NCBI RefSeq assembly: GCF_024166365.1
Contig: NC_064820.1
Span: forward strand, 133,630,001 to 133,694,000
Length of the DNA stretch: 64,000 nt
Direction: 5' to 3'
Origin: Elephas maximus indicus
Taxonomy: Eukaryota; Chordata; Mammalia; Proboscidea; Elephantidae
Shown here piece after piece: positions 37,073 through 49,372 of this stretch. Position 1 is the first letter of the stretch. Each line of letters starts with the position of its first letter. Made by a program: the position numbers and the translations under genes. The notes below the pieces were generated by a model. It ran no database searches. It had not been told where the DNA came from and was given only the letters and a program-made list of their open reading frames with translations.

Positions 37073-37284
37073 TTTTAGTAAATTTTCTTCCTGCTCCCTT
37101 TAAGCATATCTCAAAACCATGTAGGGGATTAATGGTATGTGCTTGGCTACTGGTCCTTAATCAATGGACCCTCTCATTACACACATGAAGGACAGGAATG
37201 CTTGCCGTACAGGCAATCTGCTTTGAAAACTTGCCAACCCTTATTCTAGAATGGCATTCTCAGTCTAGACACAGTGTATGAACC

Positions 37285-37560
37285 TGTTATGGCTTGATTT
37301 GTGTCTGCCAAAAACATATGTGAAAGTCCTAACCCCTATGCCTGTAAATATGACCCTGTTTGGAAAGAGGGGTTTTTTTTGTTATGTTAATAAGGCTATA
37401 CCATCATGTGTGAGTTCTAAACTAATCACATCTGAGTGATCTTATAAAAAGAGCAGAACAGACAAGAGCACACATACAGTGGAAAGACAGACACCATGTG
37501 AGGATCTGTCCACAAGCAAAGGATAGCCATCAGACACCAGAAACTAAGTGAGAGGTCCAT
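37285..37560 (+). mobile_element. MLT1-like MaLR LTR, 5' part
   Basis: Starts tgttatggcttgatttgtgt, then gaaagtcctaacccctatgc, cctgtttggaaagaggggt, and caccatgtgaggatctgtcc. Same family as the complete LTR at 63313-63776. The 3' half is missing. Confidence 0.75.
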
Positions 37561-37956
37561 AGGTAATTAAGATAAAATTCAAGGAAAAGGTGCCAATTGA
37601 AGAATTGAGAAAGGTATGTGATGTAATATTATTATTCCCACTTGGAAATAGCCTTCTGTCAGTTTAATATTGACTTGTTCACATTTCAAAATTATCCTAT
37701 GTAATCTAATCTCTATAAGTTTAGCTTTTGCAGTTGTTAATAATAATATGATATGATTAATTTCAAAAGACCCTCATTAGTAACACTGTTCAATTCAAAT
37801 CCTCATTAATCTGTCAGATAAGATCTTTGTATTCTCCACTGCTAGAATCAAGGCAGGTTCCAATGAGCTTTAATTACTTGGAGTAAGGTGTCGCACGTTA
37901 TCTTTCAGAGTGTTTGTATGTTCAGGGATTGATGACATTTGGCTCAAATTTAGTCT

Positions 37957-38101
37957 TACTCATTGCCATCAAATCAATTCAGACTCATAGCAACCCTATA
38001 GGACAGAGTAGAACTGCCCCATAGGGTTTCCAAAGAGTGGCTGGTGGATTCGAACTGCTGACCTTTTGATTAGCAGCTGAGCACTTAACCACTGTGCCAC
38101 C
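37957..38101 (-). mobile_element. AfroSINE, antisense
   Basis: From tail (cattgccatcaaatcaattc, agactcatagcaaccctata) to head (gattagcagctgagcactta, accactgtgccacc). The very start of the head is missing. Non-coding; a short minus-strand ORF crosses it. Confidence 0.88.
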
Positions 38102-38109
38102 TTATATAT

Positions 38110-41025
38110 ATCATTTTCTGGAATTCGTAGGACTATAGCACTGTTTTTGGAAAAAGTGAAAGGAAGGCTATAAGAAAAAAGTTCTGTTAGTTCTGAATTT
38201 GTCCTATCCATTGTGTTGAGGTGAAATCTCTACACACACTATGACTGTCATGATTATGGAGATGACATCTCTAGACATACTATGATCATCTTGACTATGT
38301 CGTATGCATGTAGTTATAAATGTTAGAAATATGGCACCTTCAATCTCTTGATGATCAGATTTTAAGGCCACATCTGAGAATGTGTGAGTACTTGGTAGAG
38401 CACCAACCATGTGATGTGGCCGAACAGGGCATAGTGGTCTCAATTGCTTTTGCTTTCGAGCTCTGAAATAGTACTAACCGTGGCAGAACTTACTAGCATT
38501 TGGACTGCCGTGTGGTGGAATCTCATGAGAATGTTGTCACATCTCACCCAGATATTTCTTTCAGAAAAGAGAATTTCTAGAAGATGCATGGCCATGTGAT
38601 GCCCAGTGGGAGACTACTGCTAGACAGAGTTTGAGAACTATGGGAAAAATAACCCTCAACAAGATAAATGAGATATGTGCCATTGCCACATTTTGATGCT
38701 AGATGATCTTCTTCCCCCTTTTATCCTGTCATTCTCTTGTGAGATATAATTCTCATTGCAGTTCTACAATTCCTTGCCCTAAACCCTTAAAGGCAGAGAT
38801 GCTTCAGATCGAAAATGCTTTGGATTTTAGAAAAATGCTATAGCCCATATATCACGTATCATGTAGCGCCTCCAGTGGGATGGGCCAACATCCCATAATC
38901 AAACATACCAATGTTTCTGAAATAATTCTCATTGAGTGGGATAAGACATTATTCAGGTCAAGTTTTGCTACCAAATGAGTCTGCACAAAAATTAGGAAAA
39001 ACATTTTCTTTTTTTTTTTTTTCCATAACTTTTTGCATTTTGGAATTGTGCAAAAGGAATTGTAGGTATGTATCTTTCTCTCTTCTCCTCTAACCCCTCT
39101 ACTGTGCATGGTTTGAGAGACATGTTATAGTTATTTCTTCCTTTCTAGATCTATCACTCTAGTAATATCATACAAGTGATTTTCACCTGTGTGATCTGAG
39201 CTAGCACTGATTTTAAACCTTCATTTGCCTATCCAGCATAACCTGTAGCCAATTACTGCTCAAGGTCCAGGCAAACTAGGGGAATCGATCTTTTGTCCTC
39301 AGTGGGTTACACAGTGCCTCAGGCAGGAGGTTGGCCAGCTGCCTAGAATACACAGAGAAACAGTGTGTTCTCATTATTTTATTTTTTGAAATAATTCTCT
39401 TTACAGATGAGTTATATAACAATAAAAATAAATTTATTATACTAAATTTAGAGAATGCTAATTAGCAGAAAGAAAAAAAAATTAAGGTTATTCATAAACA
39501 CATTATCCAAAAGACTCACTTCCAATGTTGCTATCTCTCCTTATAGTTAGCCTCTCCCTCTCATTCTTTGTGCAAATATGCATTTGTGTGTCTGTTTGTG
39601 AGTATGATACCTATATGCATACAAACATATGTAGGCCCAGGTCACAAAATTATATAAACTCACATTATTTATAGGAAACATATCTTTATTTTTCTAGAAC
39701 TGATCTGATCTTCCCCTCTAGAGCCATACACACTACATAAGGGAAGAAAAACCAAATTTTAGTCTAGTCAGATAGATTTAGTTTGATCTGAGGCAAACAT
39801 TTAAAAAATCTCTTTGGATAACTCAGTCTTTTCTTGTTTGACTTAGATAAAATTCAGAGTTCTGTGCCCTTCCACACTTTTCTCCAAGTCAGTGTCTGGG
39901 TGTGTGATGCATGTGACTTCATGGCAGTTGAAGAAAGTGGTCTCTGGGTCCTACCCAGCAGGATCTGCTTCTTATATCTGTGGTATCTGAGGGGCTATAG
40001 GTCCTCAGTGGCATTTTCAGGATATGCATGGTCATCCACTTTGGGCTCATTTGCTCACTGCTCATAAGTATTTCTTTAGGTCATTCAGAGAGTTCTCAGC
40101 CCTGTGTTCCATAATCAGCTCTGGTTCCTTGTTCTTCATGCATCAGTCTTGGGAGCCAGGAGCTCAGCTCCCTCGCCATATTGGGTACCTTGCTGAGTGG
40201 GCTGTACCTCCATGCCTTTGGAAGGTGAGTGGAGGAAACTCAGTCACATGAAAGGAGCACGGCAGGTCAGCATAGGATTTAGAGATTCCTTTAAATATTT
40301 CGCAGAGTGAGAAATAAGGGATCTCACAAGTGAGCAGAGTAAAACTTGTCTTTTCCACAGTAGGCTTCATTCTGTTTTATAAATTACATGCCTTGCCCTC
40401 TCATCTGGGTCAAGATTTGTTCTTACAGAATGTTGCCAGGGCAACAATGCCTGTGGCTTTTCAAAGTATTTCAGGAGTGACTGAAGAGCCCTCTCCATCT
40501 GCTGGGGATGAGCTACTTGGGGATGAGAGAGAGGCCTTATGCCAATTTGTTTCTCATTAAGATCACATTAATAAGCATTACTCATGTAAATCTCTCAGGC
40601 AGTTATTCCCTGGCTTGTGCTTATATGTTTCCAAACACAGAATTCTCCATCTCCATGTTCATGCATTCCACAGCTCAGCTCTCAAAAGTCAAATAGGTTA
40701 ATTCACTTCATTTGCTCTGTGTCCTCTGAAAGTCACAATCCAGTTTGGTTTAAGAGGCTGTTGAAGACAGTCTTGGGAGGGGCAGGTCTTTTAGGAATTG
40801 AGTGGTTGAGGGTGTACTGTGTACCTGGTTGTATGTGGACTGATATTTGGGTAATTAAAGGAGATATTGTTTGACAGTAACAAAGACCCTGGAATTGTTA
40901 ACAAGAAATTGCACCCAGGTTGATAAGGAGTAAGTCAAAAACTGCCCCAGTGCTCTGTACGCAACCTGGAAGGGAACATACCACAGAAGTCTAATTCTGA
41001 TCTGAGTCTGACCACCATGGAATAA
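38110..41025. other. No gene seen
   Basis: About 2.9 kb without a recognised mobile element family, except a T-run at about 39009-39022 and AT-rich stretches near 39370-39490. A segment near 38800-39060 (tggattttagaaaaatgct, cattttggaattgtgca) may be an old DNA-transposon remnant, not named. ORFs are 85 codons or shorter. Confidence 0.45.
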
Positions 41026-41027
41026 TA

Positions 41028-41221
41028 GTCCCTGGGTGGCACTCAACTACTAGCTGAAATGTTGATGGTTTGAACGCACCCAGACACACCTCGAAAGACA
41101 GCCCTGGCAATCTGCTTCTGAAAGGTCACAGCCTTGAAAACCCTATGGAGCAATTCTACGTGGCACATGTGGGTCATCATGAGTCAGAATTCACTTGATG
41201 GCAACTAACAACAAAAACAAC
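41028..41221 (+). mobile_element. AfroSINE (gggtccctgggtgg subtype)
   Basis: Head tagtccctgggtggcactca with a diverged B box (tggtttgaacgcacc), body acacacctcgaaagacagcc and gaaaaccctatggagcaatt, tail cacttgatggcaactaacaa. Complete but diverged. Confidence 0.88.
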
Positions 41222-42202
41222 CGTAGTCTGAAACAACAGCCTATGGCTGGGGTTGGACAAGGTAGAGATAAGAAGTGGGAAAGCTTTACCAGGCTCTCTC
41301 TGTGGGAAGCAGATTTGTTCTGGCTCTTACAGTGTTTGCTTTTGAGAGATAAATGAGGACTTCAACCCCCTCAGCTTTTCAGTTAGTGAGTAAATGTATC
41401 TTTGTACCACGTCTCTATCCCCTTAAGAAAACAAGTGTCTATTAATACGCTTACAAAATATAACCTACAGTCATGAGCCAGGCTGAACTTGATAGTAGAA
41501 GTACCAGACAGGAGAGTGGAGTTTGTGGCTTTCTGACTTTGACTTTAATCAGGTCGTCTTGATTACATAGCACAAGCAATGAGAAGCTTGATTAAATGAC
41601 TTTAGTTCATTGATAACTTTAAATAGCTGAATATGTAATTTGCAATTTAACCGACTCGGTTACCTGTGGGTTACCATGGTAATAAAGGATATGCTGAAAT
41701 GACATTTAACATTAATTTTATTATTTTAATTTACAATCAGTGGAACACAATAGCACTTCCCTACCAGTGTTTTTTTTTTTTTTTTTTTACCAGTGTACTT
41801 CATTTTAGGGTAACAGCAAGAATTAATGTACTCGCATTCTCATGTATTAAAGAGAAAAGGTTAAGACCAATTCACGTATTTCCAAATTAAGGGTTAAACT
41901 GATGTAGATGGTGAGGTTAAATGGGCCCTCTTGAAATAGGTATCCGTCTGGCCTTCCGACACTGGGTATGTGGTATTTGGTCCTGAGATAAGTGACACCT
42001 CAAGCCAGGCTGCAAAATGTGATGTAATGAGATGATAGTACCCTAGTTCCTTGAGCTTAGGGTTTCAACACTGGATTGAAGTGTGCTTATACTTTGTTGG
42101 CAACCTGTGGCTATAAAAAAAAAGAGGATTTGGTTGGACTTTTCTGGTTTGGCTAATATTCTAGGAGTTATTACTCATGCATAATGGAAACCTAGAGAAT
42201 AT

Positions 42203-42500
42203 TGTCGTTGTATGCTGTTGAGTTGTACATAAAGCGACCCTATGTACAACAGAATGAAAAATTGCCCAGACCTGGGCCACCCTCATAATTGTTGTTATGT
42301 TTGAGCTCATTGTTGCGGCCACTGTGTCAATCCATCTCTTTGAAGGTCTTCTTCTTTTTCACTGACCCTCTACTTTACCAAGCACGATGTCCTGCTCCAG
42401 GGACTGGTTCTTCCTTATAACATGTCAAAAGCATGTGAGATGAAGTCTCACCATCCTTGCTTCTAAGGAACATTCTGGCTGTACTTGTTCCAAGACAGGT
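42203..42500 (-). mobile_element. RTE LINE 3'-end fragment
   Basis: Reverse complement of the RTE 3' end: cgaccctatgtacaacagaa, tgttgcggccactgtgtcaa, agcacgatgtcctgctccag, ttctaaggaacattctggct. About 300 bp, strongly 5'-truncated. Confidence 0.85.
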
Positions 42501-42509
42501 AGGGAATAT

Positions 42510-44425
42510 TGGAAACTCTTTTATCCAATGGTAGATTTGTGATAAAAAGGCAAAATTATGGGATAATATGAACGCATTTAAAAGTCTCTAAAGGGCTTGA
42601 TTTTGTGTGTGTGTGTTACTACTATTGCCAATAATACATATGACCAAAAATTGACATGGGAAAGAATCTGTAACTTTATAATGGCTTTGAAAATGATTCC
42701 ATGTGGATTCATCATCTCCTAAGGCCCAGGACTGCCACGAACTTGGGCTATACCTTGTGAAGAGGTCTATGGATCATGGTCCCCATTCTTGAGTTTTAAC
42801 CATACCTGACTCTAATGACATTCATATTGCTGCTCTTTCTTTCAGCTCCTTTTCAAAGTTGATGAGCTTTTAACTTTTCCTTTTTACAATTCTTTCTGTT
42901 GGGAAGACTATCATGGGAATATATTTCGGGGTACTGCTTTTGTTTTTGGTTAGTAAATGAAACCAATGCCCTAACAGAAGTAAGTGAATATTTTCACCAT
43001 GTTCTGCAAAAGTACATAGTTTCTTTTAAATATGGAAATGAAGATGCATAAGAAATATTTTAAATCTAGCTAACACATTGTTTTGTCAGACAGCAATGTG
43101 CAGAAATACTCTTAAAAATAGATCCTGTATTTTAACGGTAAATGTAATCTCTGTAAGGTGTGAATAGTGATAGAAAACATAGAATCCAACTCTCTTTCCT
43201 TAAATGAAGCATTCACCTCAGAAACCAACCAGAGGAAAATTGAACTTGGCATACACCAACTACCTTTTAGTTATTTATTGAGAAGTTAATTCAAATTTTG
43301 CCACCAAGTCATCACATTGATTATTTTTCCATCTAACTACTCGCACAGCTAATGATAAATAATCAAGCCAAAAAATAATTGACAGTCTTAGGGAGGGAAT
43401 GATATTAAAAGGTAGAAAATAAATGTATCCATCAACTAATGGAAATAAAACTGATAAGCACCGCAACAGTAAAGAAAGCATTAATTCAGGCAGCACCCTT
43501 TCAGTTCGCCTTAGGAATCATGAGTAGCAATTTGAAATCCTGTTTTCCTCCTGGGAAGAAGTGCTGCCTGGAATATGATATAAACTATACTGATCAAATA
43601 AAGCAGAGAGCCTCAGGCTAAAACAGAGAGAAAGAAGTTACAACAAAGAAAAACAGCTAGTTGTATGAAATGACACATTTATACACCAGCAAAGTAAAAT
43701 TAGAAATCTCCCCCCACATAAATGTTACATCAGCTGCAGAAGAAAAATAGCTATATCACAGAGACCAAATTGGAGAAAGAAAATAACATAAAATAGAAGA
43801 TTATTTCAAATAATTCCCAGAGGATGTTTCCATAATACAGATCTGTGTACCTGTGTACATATACAAAAAAAAAAAAATATACAAACATACATATATATTT
43901 TTAGGCTTTGATCATGATATAATGATATCAATTTAAGTTTGTTATAGAATAATGCACAGATTCACCTGAAATAAGCTGAGCATTTCAGGAAAAATTAAAT
44001 GGTAAATAATATTAAGATGTATATATTGGAACAAAAATTTTATGGGCATAAGTCATTAAAGTTAAACAGGCATTTGATGCTCTCTTTTTTCTTTGAAAGC
44101 TTAAAGCTCTCCATCAGGCAAAATGGCACCCTTTGGCTTTTGCAAGCATCACTGAGTTTAGAAAAGTATAACTAATGACGAAGTGAAATATTGCAGGGGC
44201 ATTCCTCGGATGTGATGAATTTGTTATAGCAGCGGTTTCCATTTGAAATTCCACGTCATCTATCAGGAAGGCCTCTGTGCCTCATCTTATGCAGCACATG
44301 GGTTTTGAAAGGCAACAGAACAGGTAAGTACAATTTTTGTAAATTAAATCATTGTGCTTGTAATTTGTGGCTCATCATTTTGTAAAACCAAGAGTCTATT
44401 TCTAATGTCAATGACTAGGCCTAAA
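42510..44425. other. No gene seen
   Basis: About 1.9 kb without recognised repeats apart from a short (GT)n near 42604-42616 and an A-run near 43866-43878. The ORFs at 43275-43496 and 43439-43621 are 60-73 codons and have no visible family resemblance. Confidence 0.45.
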
Positions 44426-44429
44426 ATAG

Positions 44430-44905
44430 CTAACTGTTGTTGTTGGGTGCCATTGAGCTGGCTTTAACTTGTAGCTACCCTACATACAACAGACCAAAAC
44501 ACTGCCCCATCCTGTGCCATTCTCACAAATTGTTGTTATGCTTGAGTACATTGTTGCAGCTACTGTGTCAATTCATCTCATTGAGGGTCTTCCTCTTCTT
44601 TGCTGATCCTCTACTTTAACAAGCAGGATGTCCTTCTCTAGGGACTGGTCCTTCCTGATAATATGTCCAAAGTATGTGAGACAAAGTCTTACCACTCTTG
44701 CTTCCAAGGAGCATTCTGGTTGTACTTCTTCCAATATAAATGTGTTTATTCTTCCAACAGTCCACAGTATATTCAATATTCTTCATCAACACCATAATTC
44801 AAAGGTGTCAATTCTTCTTTCTCTCATTCATTTTCCAGCTTTTGCATGCATATGAAGTGATTAAACAGACCATGACTTGGGTCAGGTGCACCTTACATGT
44901 TGCTG
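44430..44905 (-). mobile_element. RTE LINE 3'-end fragment
   Basis: Reverse complement of the RTE C-terminal coding end and tail: actgttgttgttgggtgcca, tacatacaacagaccaaaac, ttcctgataatatgtccaaa, catatgaagtgattaaacag. The minus ORF at 44573-44776 is a remnant of the RTE protein C-terminus. Confidence 0.87.
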
Positions 44906-45639
44906 AAAGCAATTTAAATTTGTGTAAAATGCAAGAATGAACAAGATAAAAGATAGAAATTACAGGAAATCATAAATATTCATATTATAGTCAATAAAAT
45001 AAAAACAAGTAAGATTTTATGGGTGCTTAATATTTGCAGCAACTGGCAATCATTTCACTTTTCTCTTTCCTCAGTCGGCTACAGAATCCCAAGTTCACAT
45101 TTTAATCTATAAACAGCATTTTTTACAGTTGATTTCTCCTTCCTCCTTTGAATACTCTTAAGACACCACTCTCTCTTAAAATTACTCATATCTTATTGGT
45201 TGTTCCTTTTCCATCTCCTTTGTCGGTCAAATCTCAACATTGGACTGTTCTAGGGCTCAGTCCTTGGACCACTTCTTGCTATTTGGCTTTATGTACTCGA
45301 TGATCTCATTCAACCTCATGACTCTCAATACTACATATATGTGAATTACACTATTTTCACCCTTGAGCTCCAGATTCATATATGGAACTACATACTCAAC
45401 ATCTCCATTTGGGTCTCTAATAAGCATCTCAAACTTAATATATGCAAAACCAAACACCTGGTCTCCCCCATGCCTGCCTCTCAGTATCTTCCCATTTCAA
45501 GAAATAAAAACTTCACTCTTTCATTTGTTCAATCTCCAAACTTTGAGTCATCCTTAAATCTTTTCTTATTCTCACACCTCCCACTCAGTTCACTAGGAAT
45601 TTCCCACTAACATCAGCCTGATTTAAACCGCTTATTTGC

Positions 45640-46510
45640 AATCACCTCCTAAATCACTTCCTTGTTTTTTTCCTCTTACCCACTGGCAGTTCATTACTCT
45701 CAAAGCAGCCAAAGTGATTCTTTAAAACATAAACAAACTTAGGTCACTCCTCTACCCCAAAGCCTCCAATCACTTTGCATCTCGTTCAGAGTAAAAGGCA
45801 AAGTCCTTACATTGGCCTATAAGCTCTGCATGATCTGACTGCTTTACCTCCCTGACTTCATCTCTTAACACTCTTGCCCTCACTCATTCTCCTCCAGCTA
45901 CAACACCCTCGTCATTCAGTCATGCCAGACACACTCTCACCTCAGAGCCTTTCAGCCTTGACTGCTCCTCTCCTGAGCACTCTTCTCCCAGATATGGACA
46001 TGATTAGTTTCCTCTTTACTCAAATGTCATCTTCTTCATGAGGTCTTCTCTAGCTACCCAATTTAAATTGCAATTCCCATTCCATCACTCTCTATCCTTC
46101 CCTTATCATTCCCCATGGCACTTATCACAATTTGCTGTAGAATATGTTTTACTTTTTATTGTGCCATGATCCAAATGAACCTCAGTTGTAACAATTTATT
46201 CAGGGAGTACAATCACATAGCTATTCTAGAGAAGAAAGCCTGGGGTCATTTAAAATCTTAAAATCTGAAGCGTTATTATCTTGCCTTCCAGCTTCTTCAT
46301 TGATTTTATAACTCTGTACAAGATGTTCAATATCATGAAGCAGCCTATAAAGTAGGCTGTAGTGTCCTTTACATTTTAAGTTGCCCCTCTGCCTTCTCCC
46401 ACTCTAGTATACATTGCCTGTAGGGGGAAATTATTGCCTTTTGTGTTCATTGCTGTATCCTCAGTATTCAAAGACTTATAGGTGGGGCTTGGCTGGTAGT
46501 TGTTGAATGA
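45640..46510 (+). mobile_element. L2-like LINE remnant, interrupted
   Basis: L2-like sense text (ccactggcagttcattactc, ctttactcaaatgtcatctt, ccatggcacttatcacaatt) runs to about 46165. The L2-like 3' end (gtgttcattgctgtatcctc, gttgttgaatgaatggc) resumes after the unidentified repeat at about 46172-46395. Old and diverged; family assignment moderate. Confidence 0.55.
46172..46395 (+). repeat. Unidentified interspersed repeat, copy 1
   Basis: About 220 bp that recur in the same orientation at about 47265-47730: acctcagttgtaacaattta, gaagaaagcctggggtcatt, ttatcttgccttccagcttc, gtcctttacattttaagttg. It appears to interrupt the L2-like remnant, so it may be a mobile element. No coding potential, no tRNA-like head and no obvious tail. 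I do not recognise the family. Confidence 0.6.
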
Positions 46511-47264
46511 ATGGCTAATTGTAAAAATAGCTCTATGGTTACCTTGAATATTTAAAGAATCTGGCCTAGATGCACATCTTAGTGCAGGATCTGAGTTTGT
46601 GACTTGTTGAATCAATAGTCTATAATTGAGAACAAGGTTTATATAGTAGAAGACACCACTGAACACTAAGTGGAACAGAGGTTATTCAAGGAAAAGAAAT
46701 ACAAAATCAGGATCTGGCAAATGCAGGTTATTATTCACCCAACAGACATTTGTTTTTTCTTGGTGAAAGACTTCTGATTTTATGACTGCTGTAATGAATC
46801 CAGCCCCAGAATGAATCATGATTAATTTAAGCTAATCACGCAAATCTCATTCCTCTTTGCCCAGTGACTAAACTAGGGCAGTTCTAGTCAAAGTGATGTA
46901 AAAAGCCTTATGGGAAAATTTTTTACTCTCATAAAATAGGGAGTGGTAAAAAAAAAAAAAAACACTTTTATTTGCCCTACTTCTTGCTTTGGAGTTTGCA
47001 TTTTGGGGAAACACTGCTTGGGAATAGCTAACTTGCAATCATGCAGGAGGCATCATCAACTTACTGAGAATGCCTGAACAAAAGCATGGCAAGAGTCAGA
47101 GTCCTTGTTGACAGTGTTGATATTTGCCAATCTGAGAACTACTTACCTACAGACTTCCTGAAAATACATATTTGTATTCCTTAAGCCACTCTTCACTGGA
47201 TATTCTTTTACTTGTAGCTAAAGTTAACCTAACTGATACAGAGGACTTTAAAATGTGAAGACAT

Positions 47265-47730
47265 GGCCAATACCCAAGTGAACCTCAATTTTAACAATTG
47301 ATTCAGAGAAAACAATCCGTTGCTTTCACGTTGACTCTAACTCCTGGCGACTCCATGTGTGCAGAGTAGAACTGTGATGCATAGAATTTTCGATGGCTGA
47401 TTTTCTGAAGTAATAACCAGACCTTTTTGGTAAGATGCTTCTGGGTGGACTTGAACTGCCAACCTTGTGTTTAGCAGCTGAACATGTTAGCTATTTGCAC
47501 CACCCAGGGATATCCTGGGAAAACAAGCACACAGCTTCTGTAGAAAAGGAAGCCTGGGATTATTTTAAAATCTTAAAGTCTAAAGAGTCATTATCTTGCC
47601 TTCTAGGTTCTTCATTGTTTTATATCTCTGCATAGAATGTATACAATTATGAAGCGGCATCTACTGTTGTACAGTCCTTCACATTATAGGTAGTCCCCTC
47701 CCCCTCATCCCCTATACACTTTATAACGCC
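47265..47730 (+). repeat. Unidentified interspersed repeat, copy 2 (split by AfroSINE)
   Basis: Second copy, in two parts around an AfroSINE at about 47316-47518: acctcaattttaacaattga before it, and aaggaagcctgggattattt, ttatcttgccttctaggttc, gtccttcacattataggtag after it. By eye most positions match copy 1. The AfroSINE split shows this copy predates that insertion. Confidence 0.6.
47316..47518 (-). mobile_element. AfroSINE, antisense
   Basis: Tail-to-head order: cacgttgactctaactcctg, gtagaactgtgatgcataga, cgatggctgattttctgaag, tttgcaccacccaggga. Flanked by an 8-bp direct repeat gaaaacaa (about 47308-47315 and 47519-47526), a likely target-site duplication. Confidence 0.88.
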
Positions 47731-49005
47731 AAAGAACATACTCCATTGACATCAGTGGTGCTGGCCAGGGGTCTGCCTCATAGCTCTCTGCACTCGGAGC
47801 TGACTGTTACATAATGCATACCCATCACCCCCATAAGGAAGCTCTGTATCCCACAGAACTCTAACAGTGGCCACCTTATCCTTGGAAGGAATTCTTTTTC
47901 TCGTTACTCTTTCCCTTTGAGTCAGCTCCAAATCCTCTGGCTTCAATAAAATGACTCTCTTCTAACATTTTCTTTGCAATGTTGAGCCATTGTTCATGCT
48001 CAATTAAGGATGATGACGAATAATGCAACTAACAGTAATTAGTAGCCTGAAAGAAAAGGATGGCTGAAAAAACAGTAGGGAACTTCCCAAGAGAGTTTTA
48101 TTCCTTTTAGACAAGCCATATGAAAAATGTAGCGGAAGCATCATCCACCTGGGACAGAGTGAGGCTGGACAAATAACAAGAAAAGATGACAGTGGGGAGT
48201 TCTGCAATAGTGAGGTAATGAGCTGAAAGACCCAATAGTTTTTTCATTCTATTTAATTTCAAAGGTTTAATTTTCACCATTACCAAATGGCGATTATTGC
48301 ATCCCCTTGTGAACACAGCCTTGACCTAGATACTACCACCTAGAAGCACATTATACCAGCATGCATTTTGAATTTCCCTTAGTTATATTCATAGGAAAAT
48401 AGTATCTGGAGAAATGTTCTTAATAAAGAATAACTTTGGTTCTCTGCCTTTTGCCCTTCCTGTTTCCTGTAACTGGAATGCCTCCCTTCTCCCACCCATT
48501 CTGCTATTCTAGTCCTTCTCATCCTTCAGTGCTCTTTTCAGGACCTTGCTCTCCTGGAAGCCTTTACAGGTCCTTCCTCTCTGTATTTGTACCACAAATT
48601 GGGTGGCTTACAACATCAGAAATGAAGCACATGGAGGAGAAAGTACTAAACCTATTTTAGATGTTAACTTAAAAGGTCTTCAAAGGGAAATCATATTAAG
48701 AGAAATATAAATCACTTGTGTGGTTAAATGAGGTTAATGAGTGACATTACTAAATTCATCTGAAGATTATTTTTTAAGATAATTTTCTGAGGAAAATACA
48801 AATTTTTAGTCTCACTGTATGCTACCTGTATTCAGGCATAAGTTAAACACTTGAGCACAAGAGAGACCTTTTTGGCTCAGTGTATTGACAATAATTTCAT
48901 CAGTTTAGTTCGTGTAGATGGTCAAATCAGAAACAGTTTAATATACAGTGCAGATTGCTGGAATCTAACTGGTTTTTCTTCATTATCATAACTCTTGTTG
49001 TGTAA
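47731..49005. other. No gene or recognised repeat seen
   Basis: About 1.3 kb. ORFs are 77 codons or shorter and show no family resemblance. Confidence 0.45.
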
Positions 49006-49010
49006 ATGTG

Positions 49011-49372
49011 GCATTGATGGTTCAGTGGTAGAATTCTCACCTTCCATAAAGGAGACCCGGGTTTGATTCCCAACCAATGCATCTTATGTGCAGCCACCAT
49101 CTGTCTGTCAGTGGAGGCTTGTGTGTTACTATATGCTGAATAAGTTTCAGCAGGGCTTCTAGACTAAGAGGGACTAGGAAGAAAGGCCTGGTGATCTTCT
49201 ATCAGCCAATGAAAACCCTGTGGGTCACAACAACAACAAAACCCTATGGATCGCAATGGTCCAAACCCTAATTGATTCTGGAGACAGCACAGGACCCAGA
49301 AGCATTTCGTTTCATTGTGTGTGGGATTGCCAGGAGTCTGAGGCTAATTCGATGGCAGCTAACAACAACAAA
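49011..49372 (+). mobile_element. tRNA-Gly-headed SINE fused to RTE-derived body
   Basis: The first 71 bases align end to end with a mammalian tRNA-Gly(GCC), with about ten differences by eye. They keep the A-box stretch tggttcagtgg (49018-49028) and the B box ggtttgattcc (49060-49070). The body resembles the RTE 5' UTR (caccatctgtctgtcagtgg, tttcagcagggcttctagac, gactaggaagaaaggcctgg). The 3' end matches the RTE 3' end (agcatttcgtttcattgtgt, ttcgatggcagctaacaaca). An internal aacaacaacaaaaccc hints at a composite history. The altered anticodon stem-loop argues against a working tRNA. Confidence 0.85.

Noticed and set aside
49011-49081. A possible functional tRNA-Gly gene
   Set aside because: The promoter boxes and length fit, but the anticodon stem-loop is altered and the sequence continues into a SINE body with an RTE-like tail.
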